A model generated the notes under the pieces. It did not search any database and had not been told where the DNA came from. It saw only the letters and a program-made list of their open reading frames with translations. Position numbers and translations under genes: made by a program. From Methylophilus sp. 14 (GTDB lineage: Bacteria > Pseudomonadota > Gammaproteobacteria > Burkholderiales > Methylophilaceae), in assembly GCF_015354345.1 (NCBI RefSeq), contig NZ_JADKYS010000001.1:62001-126000 (forward strand): a stretch of DNA of 64,000 nucleotides. Reading direction: 5' to 3'. This document shows positions 1 to 7,253 of this stretch, piece by piece; positions within the stretch are counted from its first letter, which is position 1, and each line of letters opens with the position of its first letter.

Positions 1-157
1 TTAGGCGTTTTTCAAGTTGTGTCACCAGCCAGCCAAAGCCCACCAGCGGGTGCAAGCGCCTGGGTTCACCCAGCCAGCTATCAAGCACGACCGCACCACA
101 GGCAAGCCCGGCGAGTGTGAGATAATCGAGTGATGGATAAACAGGCAGTGAAAACAT
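1..157 (-). CDS. cbiB: Adenosylcobinamide-phosphate synthase CbiB/CobD, N-terminal part (cut by left edge)
   Basis: Reading the minus strand from an ATG at 157 gives 52 codons that run off the window. The segment [18 protein letters not shown] is the typical start of the integral-membrane CbiB family, which attaches the aminopropanol arm to adenosylcobyric acid. Only the first part is present, so membrane topology cannot be checked. The start lies inside the divergent cobQ gene if cobQ begins at 130 or 133, or abuts it if cobQ begins at 160. The family call is fairly firm; the exact start is uncertain. Confidence 0.82.
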   Translation of the reverse strand, partial: MFSLPVYPSLDYLTLAGLACGAVVLDSWLGEPRRLHPLVGFGWLVTQLEKRL

Positions 158-1611
158 TAATGGTTCAGGGCACCACGTCGGATGCCGGTAAAAGTACGCT
201 GGTGGCCGGGTTGTGCCGCGTATTGTACCGCAGCGGGGTGGCGGTGGCGCCATTCAAGCCGCAAAACATGGCGCTCAACGCCGCCGTGACCGCTGATGGT
301 GGCGAGATTGGCCGGGCGCAAGCGGTGCAAGCCATGGCCTGTGGATTGCAGCCACATACCGATATGAATCCGGTGTTGCTCAAGCCGAATTCAGACACTG
401 GTTGCCAAGTGATTATTCACGGCCAGGTGGTGGGTAACCAGGAAGCGAGCACTTACCACGACTATAAAAAAACGGCCATGCAGGCGGTGCTGCAATCTTA
501 TCAGCGCCTGCAACAGCAGTATGACTGTGTGGTGGTAGAGGGCGCAGGCAGCCCGGCTGAAATCAATCTGCGCGCCAATGATATTGCCAATATGGGTTTT
601 GCCGAGGCGGTGGATTGCCCGGTGATTCTGGTGGCCGATATTGATAAAGGCGGCGTGTTTGCACACCTGGTTGGCACCCTGGCTTTACTCAGCGAAAGTG
701 AGCAAGCGCGGGTGGTGGGTTTTGTGATTAACAAGTTCCGCGGCGATATTGCCTTGCTGCAGCCTGGGTTGGACTGGCTGGAACAGCGCACGGGCAAACC
801 CGTGCTAGGCGTGTTGCCCTATCTGCATGATTTGCATCTGGAAGCAGAGGATGCCGTGGCCAGGACGAGTAGCAAAAACACCAGTGCGCAATTAAAGGTC
901 GTCGTGCCTGTATTACCGCATATCGCCAACCATACCGACTTTGACGCGCTGCGCCTGCATCCACAGGTAGACTTGCAGTTTGTGCGCTTGAGTGAGCCTG
1001 TGCCCGCCGCGGATTTAATTATTTTGCCTGGCAGCAAGAATGTGCGTGGCGATTTGGCGGCTTTGCGCGAGTCTGGCTGGGAGCCTGTCATTGCGCGGCA
1101 TTTGCGTTACGGCGGCAAAGTGCTGGGGATTTGCGGCGGCTTCCAGATGCTCGGCCAGCAGTTGCATGACCCCATGGCGCTAGAGGGCGAGGCTGGCAGC
1201 AGTGCTGGCTTTGGCTGGTTGCCCATGGATACCACACTGGAAGCACATAAGCAGCTCAAACAAGTCTCTGGCAAGCTGGCTTTTGCCGATGCGGAGTTAC
1301 GGGGTTATGAGATTCATATGGGCGTGAGTAGCGGCGCCGCATTAACGCGCCCGGCGCATCTCATCGCGGGCCAGGCAGAAGGCGCATTGTCAGTCGATGG
1401 CCAGGTCGCGGGTAGTTATGTGCATGGTTTGTTTGATCATCCGCAAGCCTGTGCTGCCTGGTTGCAATGGGCGGGGTTGTCTAATCAGGTAGATTACGAC
1501 TACATGCAATTGCGCGAACAGAGTCTGGAGCAACTGGCAGACAGTGTGTGCCAGCATATGAACTGGTCCGCACTCGCCTCGCATCTGCCAGCAGGATTTA
1601 AGCCAGGTTAG
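130..1611 (+). CDS. cobQ: Adenosylcobyric acid synthase (glutamine-hydrolysing), CobQ/CbiP
   Basis: This 493-residue enzyme amidates the b, d, e and g side chains of adenosylcobyrinic a,c-diamide in the cytoplasm, using ATP and glutamine. An N-terminal ATP-binding domain opens with [10 protein letters not shown] (residues 14-23). The C-terminal class I glutamine amidotransferase domain shows the nucleophile in GICGGFQML (Cys335) and the catalytic His in YVHGLFD (His432). Length is normal for the family. The reading frame opens with GTG at 130, but ATG at 133 or ATG at 160 (just before the [11 protein letters not shown] motif) are also possible starts. The 3' end overlaps the convergent S4-domain gene by 4 bp. 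It faces cbiB head to head with no real intergenic space. Confidence 0.95.
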   Translation: MMDKQAVKTLMVQGTTSDAGKSTLVAGLCRVLYRSGVAVAPFKPQNMALNAAVTADGGEIGRAQAVQAMACGLQPHTDMNPVLLKPNSDTGCQVIIHGQVVGNQEASTYHDYKKTAMQAVLQSYQRLQQQYDCVVVEGAGSPAEINLRANDIANMGFAEAVDCPVILVADIDKGGVFAHLVGTLALLSESEQARVVGFVINKFRGDIALLQPGLDWLEQRTGKPVLGVLPYLHDLHLEAEDAVARTSSKNTSAQLKVVVPVLPHIANHTDFDALRLHPQVDLQFVRLSEPVPAADLIILPGSKNVRGDLAALRESGWEPVIARHLRYGGKVLGICGGFQMLGQQLHDPMALEGEAGSSAGFGWLPMDTTLEAHKQLKQVSGKLAFADAELRGYEIHMGVSSGAALTRPAHLIAGQAEGALSVDGQVAGSYVHGLFDHPQACAAWLQWAGLSNQVDYDYMQLREQSLEQLADSVCQHMNWSALASHLPAGFKPG

Positions 1612-1826
1612 CCTGCCACCACTTTAATCGTCTGCTCAAAGGCTTGCACCACTTGCCCGGCGCGGATTTTGGCGGTTTTTCTGCGCTCAATGGCGCCATC
1701 GACCTTAATCAAGCCTTCGGCCACCATAGACTTTCCCTGGCCACCACTGTCGGCCACGCCTTCCAGTTTGAGCAAATCACACAGGGCGATAAATTCGCCT
1801 CTCAGTTCAAAAGTCGTCGTTGCCAT
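1608..1826 (-). CDS. S4-domain RNA-binding protein, YbcJ-like
   Basis: This 72-residue protein consists essentially of one S4 RNA-binding fold. The core [20 protein letters not shown], followed by a KVDG turn and a basic [10 protein letters not shown] stretch, matches the YbcJ family (S4-like, RlmI/tyrosyl-tRNA synthetase type), which probably binds structured RNA. No catalytic domain is present. It is the last minus-strand gene of the cobalamin block before cobQ and overlaps the cobQ stop by 4 bp. Nothing seen ties it functionally to B12, so it may simply be a passenger. Confidence 0.8.
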   Translation of the reverse strand: MATTTFELRGEFIALCDLLKLEGVADSGGQGKSMVAEGLIKVDGAIERRKTAKIRAGQVVQAFEQTIKVVAG

Positions 1827-1858
1827 GGTTAGTCCTGTGTTTAGCTTAAAACGTCATT

Positions 1859-2674
1859 TTAAGGCTTGTTTGCGGTTTCTGGCGGTAAATTCACTTCCAG
1901 TGTCAGTGAGGCATTCTGGCTTTCCCACAGGTGTTCATTCAACTGGTGATGCACGGTGACAAACAGAAAATTCAGCCCGGCTTTTTGCGGATGAAAGCTA
2001 AACTCACCTTGTTGGTTGGCGTGAATGTTGGAGGTTCTGACGTTGTCGAGATCGTACAAGTCTTCAACTCTGTGTTTAATAAAATGTTCGTTATCCGTCA
2101 CCACGATAACGCGCGCATCCGGCACCGGTTTGCCGTTCTCTAGCACACGGAAACTGAGTTCACCACCCAGCAGCAGACCATTGGGTGACGCCAGTGGAAT
2201 AATCTCCAGGCCTTGGTTAAAGGGCTTGGCGGTGTATTTTTGCTGGCCTTTGAAAATATAAGTGTCAGCATAGCTATAGTAGTTCATGGTAGTCGGCTTA
2301 CCGGTCACGCGCTTCATATCAGCGGCAAAATACAGTTTTTTATCCGCCGTCTCCACCGCTTTATACACCGGCCCCACGCGTTGGCCGGTGCTGATACGAT
2401 AAGTGCCTTCCTCTTTTAATTCTGGCTCGAGATACACCGCTGCCTTGGTTTTGGCAATCGGCTTGATCGCAGCCGTTGTGCCGTTAGGCGCCGTGATCGT
2501 GAAGTTGGGCGAGTCCATGGCAAAGTCAGCCTGAAATGGAAACTCGGTAAACGCCGACTCAATGGTCAGGCGGTGGTGTGTGACATTGAACTGGTTGGGT
2601 TTTAAAAACGGTACATGCGCCTCGGCAGCCAGCGAGGCGACCAAAGCGATCATGGCTAAGCAACACTTTTTCAT
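1859..2674 (-). CDS. DUF4198-family periplasmic protein
   Basis: A 271-residue secreted protein. An N-terminal signal peptide (MKKCCLAMIALVASLAAEA) precedes a mature part that begins near HVPFLKPNQ. The sequence then resembles DUF4198 proteins (the NikM-like soluble domain found near transition-metal transporters), with beta-rich repeats such as GTYRISTGQRVGPVY and GELSFRVLENGKPVPDARV. It lies 15 bp downstream of cobU in the same direction. A role in periplasmic cobalt or nickel handling is suggested by family and neighbours only; no transporter gene accompanies it here. Its histidine-rich N-terminus (AHVPFL) could be exposed after signal cleavage. Confidence 0.75.
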   Translation of the reverse strand: MKKCCLAMIALVASLAAEAHVPFLKPNQFNVTHHRLTIESAFTEFPFQADFAMDSPNFTITAPNGTTAAIKPIAKTKAAVYLEPELKEEGTYRISTGQRVGPVYKAVETADKKLYFAADMKRVTGKPTTMNYYSYADTYIFKGQQKYTAKPFNQGLEIIPLASPNGLLLGGELSFRVLENGKPVPDARVIVVTDNEHFIKHRVEDLYDLDNVRTSNIHANQQGEFSFHPQKAGLNFLFVTVHHQLNEHLWESQNASLTLEVNLPPETANKP

Positions 2675-2689
2675 GGAATTTCTTTCTTG

Positions 2690-3214
2690 TTATTTAAGCT
2701 TTAACGGCAAGCCTGCTGCAATAAAACTAACTTGATCAGCAATGGCTGCCACATGCTGGTTCAAGCGGCCTTGTTCATCCTGAAACTGGCGATTAATTTC
2801 GCCTAGCGGCACGATGCCCATGCCGACTTCATTGCTGACTAAAAACACCGTGGCTTGTAATTGCGGCAACGCGTCCAGCAAGGCCTGCTTTTCGGCCTGC
2901 CAATCCAGGCGTTCTGGTTTGTCGCAGTCGGGGCAAATGCATTGCGCCAGCCACAAGGTGAGGCAATCAACGATTAAGCAGGTATCCGGTGCATCGTTGT
3001 CCAGCAACGTTTGCCCAAGGTTAAACGGCGCCTCTACCAGTGCCCAATAGGGTGGACGGCGTTCTTTGTGATGCGACACCCGCTTGGCAAACTCATCGTC
3101 ATACACTTGCGCGGTGGCGATATAAGTCACGGGCAACTCAAGCGCAGAAGCCAGCCGCTCTGCATAAGCGCTTTTGCCGCTACGTGCACCGCCTAAAATC
3201 AAATGGCTGCTCAT
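2690..3214 (-). CDS. cobU: Bifunctional adenosylcobinamide kinase / adenosylcobinamide-phosphate guanylyltransferase CobU
   Basis: This 174-residue enzyme phosphorylates adenosylcobinamide and transfers GMP to it, the step before lower-ligand attachment. The start at 3214 (MSSHLILGG) is chosen because it puts the P-loop GGARSGKS at residues 8-15, as in CobU. The open frame continues upstream to 3409, but that part is antisense-frame shadow of the preceding gene. His48/His49 in SHHKERRPPYW occupy the region of the guanylylated histidine, and LIVDCLTLW is the second nucleotide-binding strand. Its ATG overlaps the stop of the upstream BtuF-like gene (ATGA), which implies translational coupling. 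Confidence 0.94.
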   Translation of the reverse strand: MSSHLILGGARSGKSAYAERLASALELPVTYIATAQVYDDEFAKRVSHHKERRPPYWALVEAPFNLGQTLLDNDAPDTCLIVDCLTLWLAQCICPDCDKPERLDWQAEKQALLDALPQLQATVFLVSNEVGMGIVPLGEINRQFQDEQGRLNQHVAAIADQVSFIAAGLPLKLK

Positions 3215-4017
3215 GAAATACTCCCATGCTGTTGTTGCCAGCGTTGAATAATGGTTTGCAATTGGGGTAGGCCTTCTGTAAACAATGCGGGGCCGGGCTG
3301 CAAAATGTCGACGGATTTGATTTCGTAAAGATGGCCGTCTCGTATGGCGGGCATGGCTTGCCAACCTGCACGTGCAGCCACTTTTGTTGGCTGGAATTTT
3401 TTGCCGCACCAGGAGCCAATGATGATGTCAGGCTGCACGGCTAACACTTGTTCTGCCGTCACTTGGCGGTCACGTGCGCTGTGAAACTGGCTTAAATGCG
3501 GGAAGCAATCGACGCCGCCTGCGGCTTCAATGAGCTCTGCCGCCCAGCGGATGCTGCACATCATGGGCTCGTCCCACTCTTCAAAATAGACCTTGGGTTT
3601 ACGTGACCAAGCGGTGGCTTGCTGGCGCGCGTCAGTCAATTGTGCCTGGTAGGTTTCTACCAGTTTCTCAGCTTTGTCGCTGGCTCCAACCAAATCGCCA
3701 ACGGTGAGTATCATTTGCAAAGTTTCGTCCAGGCTGCGCTGGTTAAACACATGCACCTGGCAACCAGCTTTAATCAGTGAGGCGGCAATGTCGGCCTGCA
3801 AATTGGAGAAACACAGCACCAGGTCAGGTTGCAGGGCTAGAATTTTTTCGATATTGGCGCTGGTAAACGCACTGATTTTGGGTTTTTCTTTGCGTGCAAT
3901 GGCTGGGCGGGTGGTGAAGCCGGAAATGCCGACCAGTCGGTCTTGCTGCCCCAACAGGTATAACACCTCTACCGTTTCAGTGGTCAGGCAGACAATGCGT
4001 TGTGGCCAACGCTTCAT
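3211..4017 (-). CDS. BtuF-like corrinoid-binding protein without signal peptide
   Basis: This 268-residue protein has the fold signature of class III periplasmic binding proteins of the BtuF/FhuD group: RIVCLTTETVEVLYLLG at the N-terminus, EKILALQPDLVLCF at the end of lobe 1, a long linking helix, and VLAVQPDIIIGSW in lobe 2. Unlike BtuF of E. coli it starts directly at the mature-type sequence (MKRWPQRIVCL), with no signal peptide or lipobox. The ATG overlaps the bluB stop by 4 bp, leaving no room for a longer start. No BtuC or BtuD gene is nearby. It therefore looks cytoplasmic, perhaps a corrinoid acceptor or chaperone; that role is inference. Confidence 0.82.
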   Translation of the reverse strand: MKRWPQRIVCLTTETVEVLYLLGQQDRLVGISGFTTRPAIARKEKPKISAFTSANIEKILALQPDLVLCFSNLQADIAASLIKAGCQVHVFNQRSLDETLQMILTVGDLVGASDKAEKLVETYQAQLTDARQQATAWSRKPKVYFEEWDEPMMCSIRWAAELIEAAGGVDCFPHLSQFHSARDRQVTAEQVLAVQPDIIIGSWCGKKFQPTKVAARAGWQAMPAIRDGHLYEIKSVDILQPGPALFTEGLPQLQTIIQRWQQQHGSIS

Positions 4018-4685
4018 GGCTGCGCCTCGTGATTGTGCCAGCCGTTTTCCATCAGCATGTCTGAGAGTGGTTTTTCGGTAGCCCAGCCTTGTTCTACCAG
4101 CATGGGTGATTTATAAAAGGTATTCACATAGCCCAAGCATAAAATCGCCACCGGTTTGGCATCGGCTGGCATGCCTAATAATTGCGCCAGGGCTTGTGGG
4201 TCAAACAGGCTGACCCAGCCCATGCCTATGCCTTCGGCGCGCGCTGCCAGCCACAGGTTTTGAATGGCACAACTGACAGAAGCCAGGTCCATCTCGGGCA
4301 GTGTGCGACGGCCAAATACATATTTCTCGCGCTGGTCACACAAGGTGGCGATCAGTAATTCGCCACAGTCCAAAATGCCTTCGACTTTTAGCCGCATAAA
4401 TTCGGCCATACGCGCCGTATTTTCAACTTCGCCAATGGCTTGCGCCGTGCGTTTGCGTTCTTCATCCACCAGCGCATGGATGCGTTTGCGTAAGTCAGTA
4501 TCGCTGATACGGATAAAGCGCCATGGCTGCATCAGGCCAACGCTGGGGGCATGGTGTGCAGCCTGCAATAGTGTTTGCAATAATTCAGGCGTAATCGGCG
4601 TCGGCAAAAAGTGCCGCATATCGCGCCGCTCGGCAATCACTTTGTAAATCGCCGCTTTGTCGGTGTCTGAATAGGCAAAACTCAT
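4014..4685 (-). CDS. bluB: 5,6-dimethylbenzimidazole synthase BluB
   Basis: A 223-residue nitroreductase-fold flavoenzyme that splits FMNH2 with oxygen to form 5,6-dimethylbenzimidazole, the lower ligand of B12. BluB features visible are ERRDMRHF near residues 19-26 (the Asp matches the catalytic Asp32 of the Sinorhizobium enzyme, from memory), HHAPSVGLMQPWRFI, and GMGWVSLFDP with the second functional serine. It overlaps the genes on both sides by 4 bp (cobB upstream, the BtuF-like gene downstream), so the block is tightly coupled. Its presence implies the cell makes its own lower ligand rather than importing it. Confidence 0.94.
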   Translation of the reverse strand: MSFAYSDTDKAAIYKVIAERRDMRHFLPTPITPELLQTLLQAAHHAPSVGLMQPWRFIRISDTDLRKRIHALVDEERKRTAQAIGEVENTARMAEFMRLKVEGILDCGELLIATLCDQREKYVFGRRTLPEMDLASVSCAIQNLWLAARAEGIGMGWVSLFDPQALAQLLGMPADAKPVAILCLGYVNTFYKSPMLVEQGWATEKPLSDMLMENGWHNHEAQP

Positions 4686-5962
4686 GGCAGGAAAAATTGT
4701 GCGGCCAGCGCCGGGTTGGACGGGAAATAAAAATGCAGAAAACTGGCGGTGATATTCTGGTGGCGATAGACCGCTTCACCCGCGCCATATTTGCCTTTGC
4801 CTTGGGCAATGACCGGCAAGTCAGTCTCGAAGCGGCCATAGTGAAAGGTGTGTGCGCCTATGCTGGCAGCGTCGTCATCCGAGGTTGCAAACGAGGCGTG
4901 TTGCGTGCCCAGGCCTTGTAGCTTGGGTTGAATCTCACTGTTGCCTGGCAATAGCCCGAACACAGGCTGGCCATTCAGCGTGTCACCTAGCGCCAGCATG
5001 CCGCCGCACTCTGCCAGGATAGGTTTACCCGCTTGGGCGGCGGCGTGTAGCCCGTCGCGCATGCTGTGGTTATGTTGCAGTTGGTCCAGATGTAGTTCGG
5101 GATAGCCGCCGGGTAGCCAATAAGCATCTGCGGCAGGTAACTGCGCATCGTGCACAGGTGAAAAAAACGCAATATTGGCACCCAGTGTTTGCAGTAAATC
5201 CAAATTCGCTTGATAGGTAAAACAGAACGCGGCATCTTTCGCCACGGCAATGGTTTTGCCTTGCAGCAATGGCGTGACAGCAGACTGCTCTGGCGCTTGA
5301 AAGCTCACGGTGGGCGGCAAAGGAATCTCTGGCCCCAGTAATTGCGCAGCGGTTTCTATGCGCTGCTCAATATCGTCAATCTCTTGTGCCAGGTGCAGAC
5401 CAAGGTGGCGCTCTGGCAAACTCAGCTGTGGGTCATGCTTCATGGCACCCAGCCAGGGGATATCGGCTGGCAAGGCGGCTTGGATCATCTTGGCGTGGCC
5501 ATCGCTGCCAATTTGGTTGGCAAATACGCCTGCGCGTTTCAAGCTTGGCCTAAACGCGTACAAGCCATAGGCAATCGCGGCAAAAGTTTGCGCCATGGCT
5601 TTGGCATTAATCACCAAGCCGACGGCAATGCCAAAACGTTCGGCAATATCGGCACAAGACGGCGTGCCGTCATAAAGCCCCATCACGCCTTCGAGCAAAA
5701 TCACGTCATTTTGCTGGGCGGCTTGGTAGAGTAAGCGCTGCGCATCGGCTTCGCCGCACATGCCGAGGTCGAGGTTATAGACCGGCTTGCCGGTGGCGAC
5801 TTGCAGAATCATGCCGTCAATAAAGTCCGGGCCGCATTTAAAGGCTTGCACACGCAGGCCACGGTTGCGGTAAGCGCGTGCCAAGGCGGCGGTGGTCATG
5901 GTTTTGCCTTGGCCGGAAGCAGGCGCAGCCATGAGCATGGCGTGACAGCTAGCTGCTTGCAT
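4682..5962 (-). CDS. cobB: Cobyrinate a,c-diamide synthase CobB/CbiA
   Basis: This 426-residue amidotransferase converts cobyrinate (or its hydrogenobyrinate analogue) to the a,c-diamide. The N-terminal ATP-binding domain has MAAPASGQGKTMTT (P-loop, about residues 12-20) and FKCGPDFIDG. The C-terminal glutaminase domain has the nucleophile in ILAECGGMLALG and a C-terminal HFHYF-type histidine region (ASFLHFYFPSNP). The length is normal. Its start codon overlaps the cobO stop codon by one base (TAATG on the minus strand). Whether the substrate comes from synthesis or salvage cannot be told, because no corrin-ring gene is in the window. Confidence 0.95.
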   Translation of the reverse strand: MQAASCHAMLMAAPASGQGKTMTTAALARAYRNRGLRVQAFKCGPDFIDGMILQVATGKPVYNLDLGMCGEADAQRLLYQAAQQNDVILLEGVMGLYDGTPSCADIAERFGIAVGLVINAKAMAQTFAAIAYGLYAFRPSLKRAGVFANQIGSDGHAKMIQAALPADIPWLGAMKHDPQLSLPERHLGLHLAQEIDDIEQRIETAAQLLGPEIPLPPTVSFQAPEQSAVTPLLQGKTIAVAKDAAFCFTYQANLDLLQTLGANIAFFSPVHDAQLPAADAYWLPGGYPELHLDQLQHNHSMRDGLHAAAQAGKPILAECGGMLALGDTLNGQPVFGLLPGNSEIQPKLQGLGTQHASFATSDDDAASIGAHTFHYGRFETDLPVIAQGKGKYGAGEAVYRHQNITASFLHFYFPSNPALAAQFFLP

Positions 5963-6567
5963 TAGAGGTCTATCCCAGCCTGGGCTTTGATGCCTGCGCG
6001 CCAGGCGTGTTTGACGTCCATCAGTTCAGTGACGGTATCGGCCGCATTTCTTAATGCCTCAGAAGCACCGCGGCCAGTAATGACCACGTGCTGCATGGGT
6101 GGACGCTTGGCAATGGCGTCCAGCACCATCTGCTCATCTAGATAACCGTATTTGAAGGTGTAAGTGAGTTCGTCCAGCACCACGAGATTGATCGCCGGAT
6201 CTTGCAGCATTTGCGCCACGATTTGCCAGCCACGCATGGCCGTTTCGGTATCGCGCTGGCGGTCTTGTGTATTCCAGGTAAAGCCTTCGCCCAGCACATG
6301 CCAGGTGACGGCAGGATGCTGGCGGAAAAAGGCTTCTTCGCCGGTATCTGAACGACCTTTGATAAATTGGGCCACGCCGACACGCATGCCGTGGCCGAGG
6401 GAGCGGGCTACCATGCCAAAGGCAGAAGAGCTTTTGCCTTTGCCGTTGCCGGTGAGAATGAGGAGCAGGCCTTTTTCCTGATTAGCCTGCTCGATTTTTT
6501 CGTCAATGACCGCTTTTTTGCGGATCATGCGCGCCTTATGGCGGCTGTCACGGTCATTGGTTTCCAT
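5962..6567 (-). CDS. cobO: Cob(I)yrinic acid a,c-diamide adenosyltransferase CobO/BtuR
   Basis: A 201-residue CobA-type ATP:corrinoid adenosyltransferase that attaches the 5'-deoxyadenosyl group to Co(I) corrinoids. The P-loop TGNGKGKSSSAFG sits at about residues 39-51, VAQFIKGRSDTGEE follows, and the Walker B-like segment LVVLDELTYTFKYGYLD and HVVITGRGA complete the family pattern. The basic N-terminal 30 residues (RHKARMIRKKAVIDEK) are typical of this class. It lies 15 bp downstream of btuM and is fused by a one-base overlap to cobB, so adenosylation is coupled with both uptake and amidation. Confidence 0.95.
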   Translation of the reverse strand: METNDRDSRHKARMIRKKAVIDEKIEQANQEKGLLLILTGNGKGKSSSAFGMVARSLGHGMRVGVAQFIKGRSDTGEEAFFRQHPAVTWHVLGEGFTWNTQDRQRDTETAMRGWQIVAQMLQDPAINLVVLDELTYTFKYGYLDEQMVLDAIAKRPPMQHVVITGRGASEALRNAADTVTELMDVKHAWRAGIKAQAGIDL

Positions 6568-6582
6568 GATGCTGTGTAGAGC

Positions 6583-7152
6583 TTAAGCGTTTTCGCGGAC
6601 AGAGCGTTTAGCCAGGCCAAACACTACATGCGCAATCAGTGCGACCACCACCCAGAATGCAATCGCTTCGAGTTGTTTAGGGAAGTATTTCACTACACGT
6701 GGCACGAATTCGGCAAAGGTCGGGTCAGGGTAACGGCCACCAAAGAAGTAGAAGCCACCACTGGAGAACAGCTCCGCAATCGCAGAAGCGGCAACCACTA
6801 CGCCAGTCAATTTAAACAGGCTGCTGAATGCCCAGGTCGTGTTGTCCTCCAGCCAGCGGCCAGCCAGCCACATGGTGCCGTAGGCAGGTAACAAAAAGCC
6901 GTAGGCAGGCGTCACACAAAAATTGCTCACGCCGCCCCAGGTCACGGCTGCCATATCCAGGCCAGCGCACAAAGCTAACAGGACAACAAACATGATGGTC
7001 GAGCGCAGGTAGTAACCGGCAATCAAAAACGCAGCGTAAGAAGCGCTAGGCAAAAAATCGATAGAAGCGAAATGATGACCGCGCGTCAGGATGACCACCA
7101 GTGCAATGACAAATGCGATTGCCAGAGATTGAGTTGAAATTTTACGTGGCAT
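6583..7152 (-). CDS. btuM: BtuM-type inner-membrane cobalamin transporter
   Basis: A 189-residue membrane protein with about six hydrophobic segments. It resembles BtuM, the solitary ECF S-component-like B12 transporter described in Thiobacillus denitrificans, which coordinates the cobalt through a conserved cysteine and decyanates cobalamin. Here GVSNFCVTPAYGFLLPAYG places Cys79 at almost the position reported for that cysteine (Cys80, from memory). No EcfA or EcfT gene is present. It sits between two BtuB receptors upstream and the adenosyltransferase cobO downstream, as an uptake step should. A ribosome-binding site GGAG lies 8 bp before the ATG. The assignment rests on recall of the family plus context. 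Confidence 0.8.
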   Translation of the reverse strand: MPRKISTQSLAIAFVIALVVILTRGHHFASIDFLPSASYAAFLIAGYYLRSTIMFVVLLALCAGLDMAAVTWGGVSNFCVTPAYGFLLPAYGTMWLAGRWLEDNTTWAFSSLFKLTGVVVAASAIAELFSSGGFYFFGGRYPDPTFAEFVPRVVKYFPKQLEAIAFWVVVALIAHVVFGLAKRSVRENA

Positions 7153-7211
7153 GCCAACGACTCCAAAAATAAGATTAATTACATAAGGTTAATGACTAGG
7201 GGTGAATTTTA

Positions 7212-7234
7212 GCCCAATTCGATCAGGCTTGGGC
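7212..7234 (-). terminator. Weak hairpin after the second BtuB gene
   Basis: GCCCAA (7212-7217) and TTGGGC (7229-7234) form a 6-bp stem just downstream of the receptor stop codon. On the minus strand it is followed by TAAAATT rather than a solid T run. It could attenuate transcription between the receptors and btuM or be incidental. Confidence 0.3.
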
Positions 7235-7253
7235 AAAATCCACCCTTATCGGG

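Noticed and set aside
3215-3409. Upstream extension of the cobU frame
   Set aside because: It overlaps the BtuF-like gene in another frame and has Arg/His-rich, non-conserved sequence; CobU begins MSSHLILGG.
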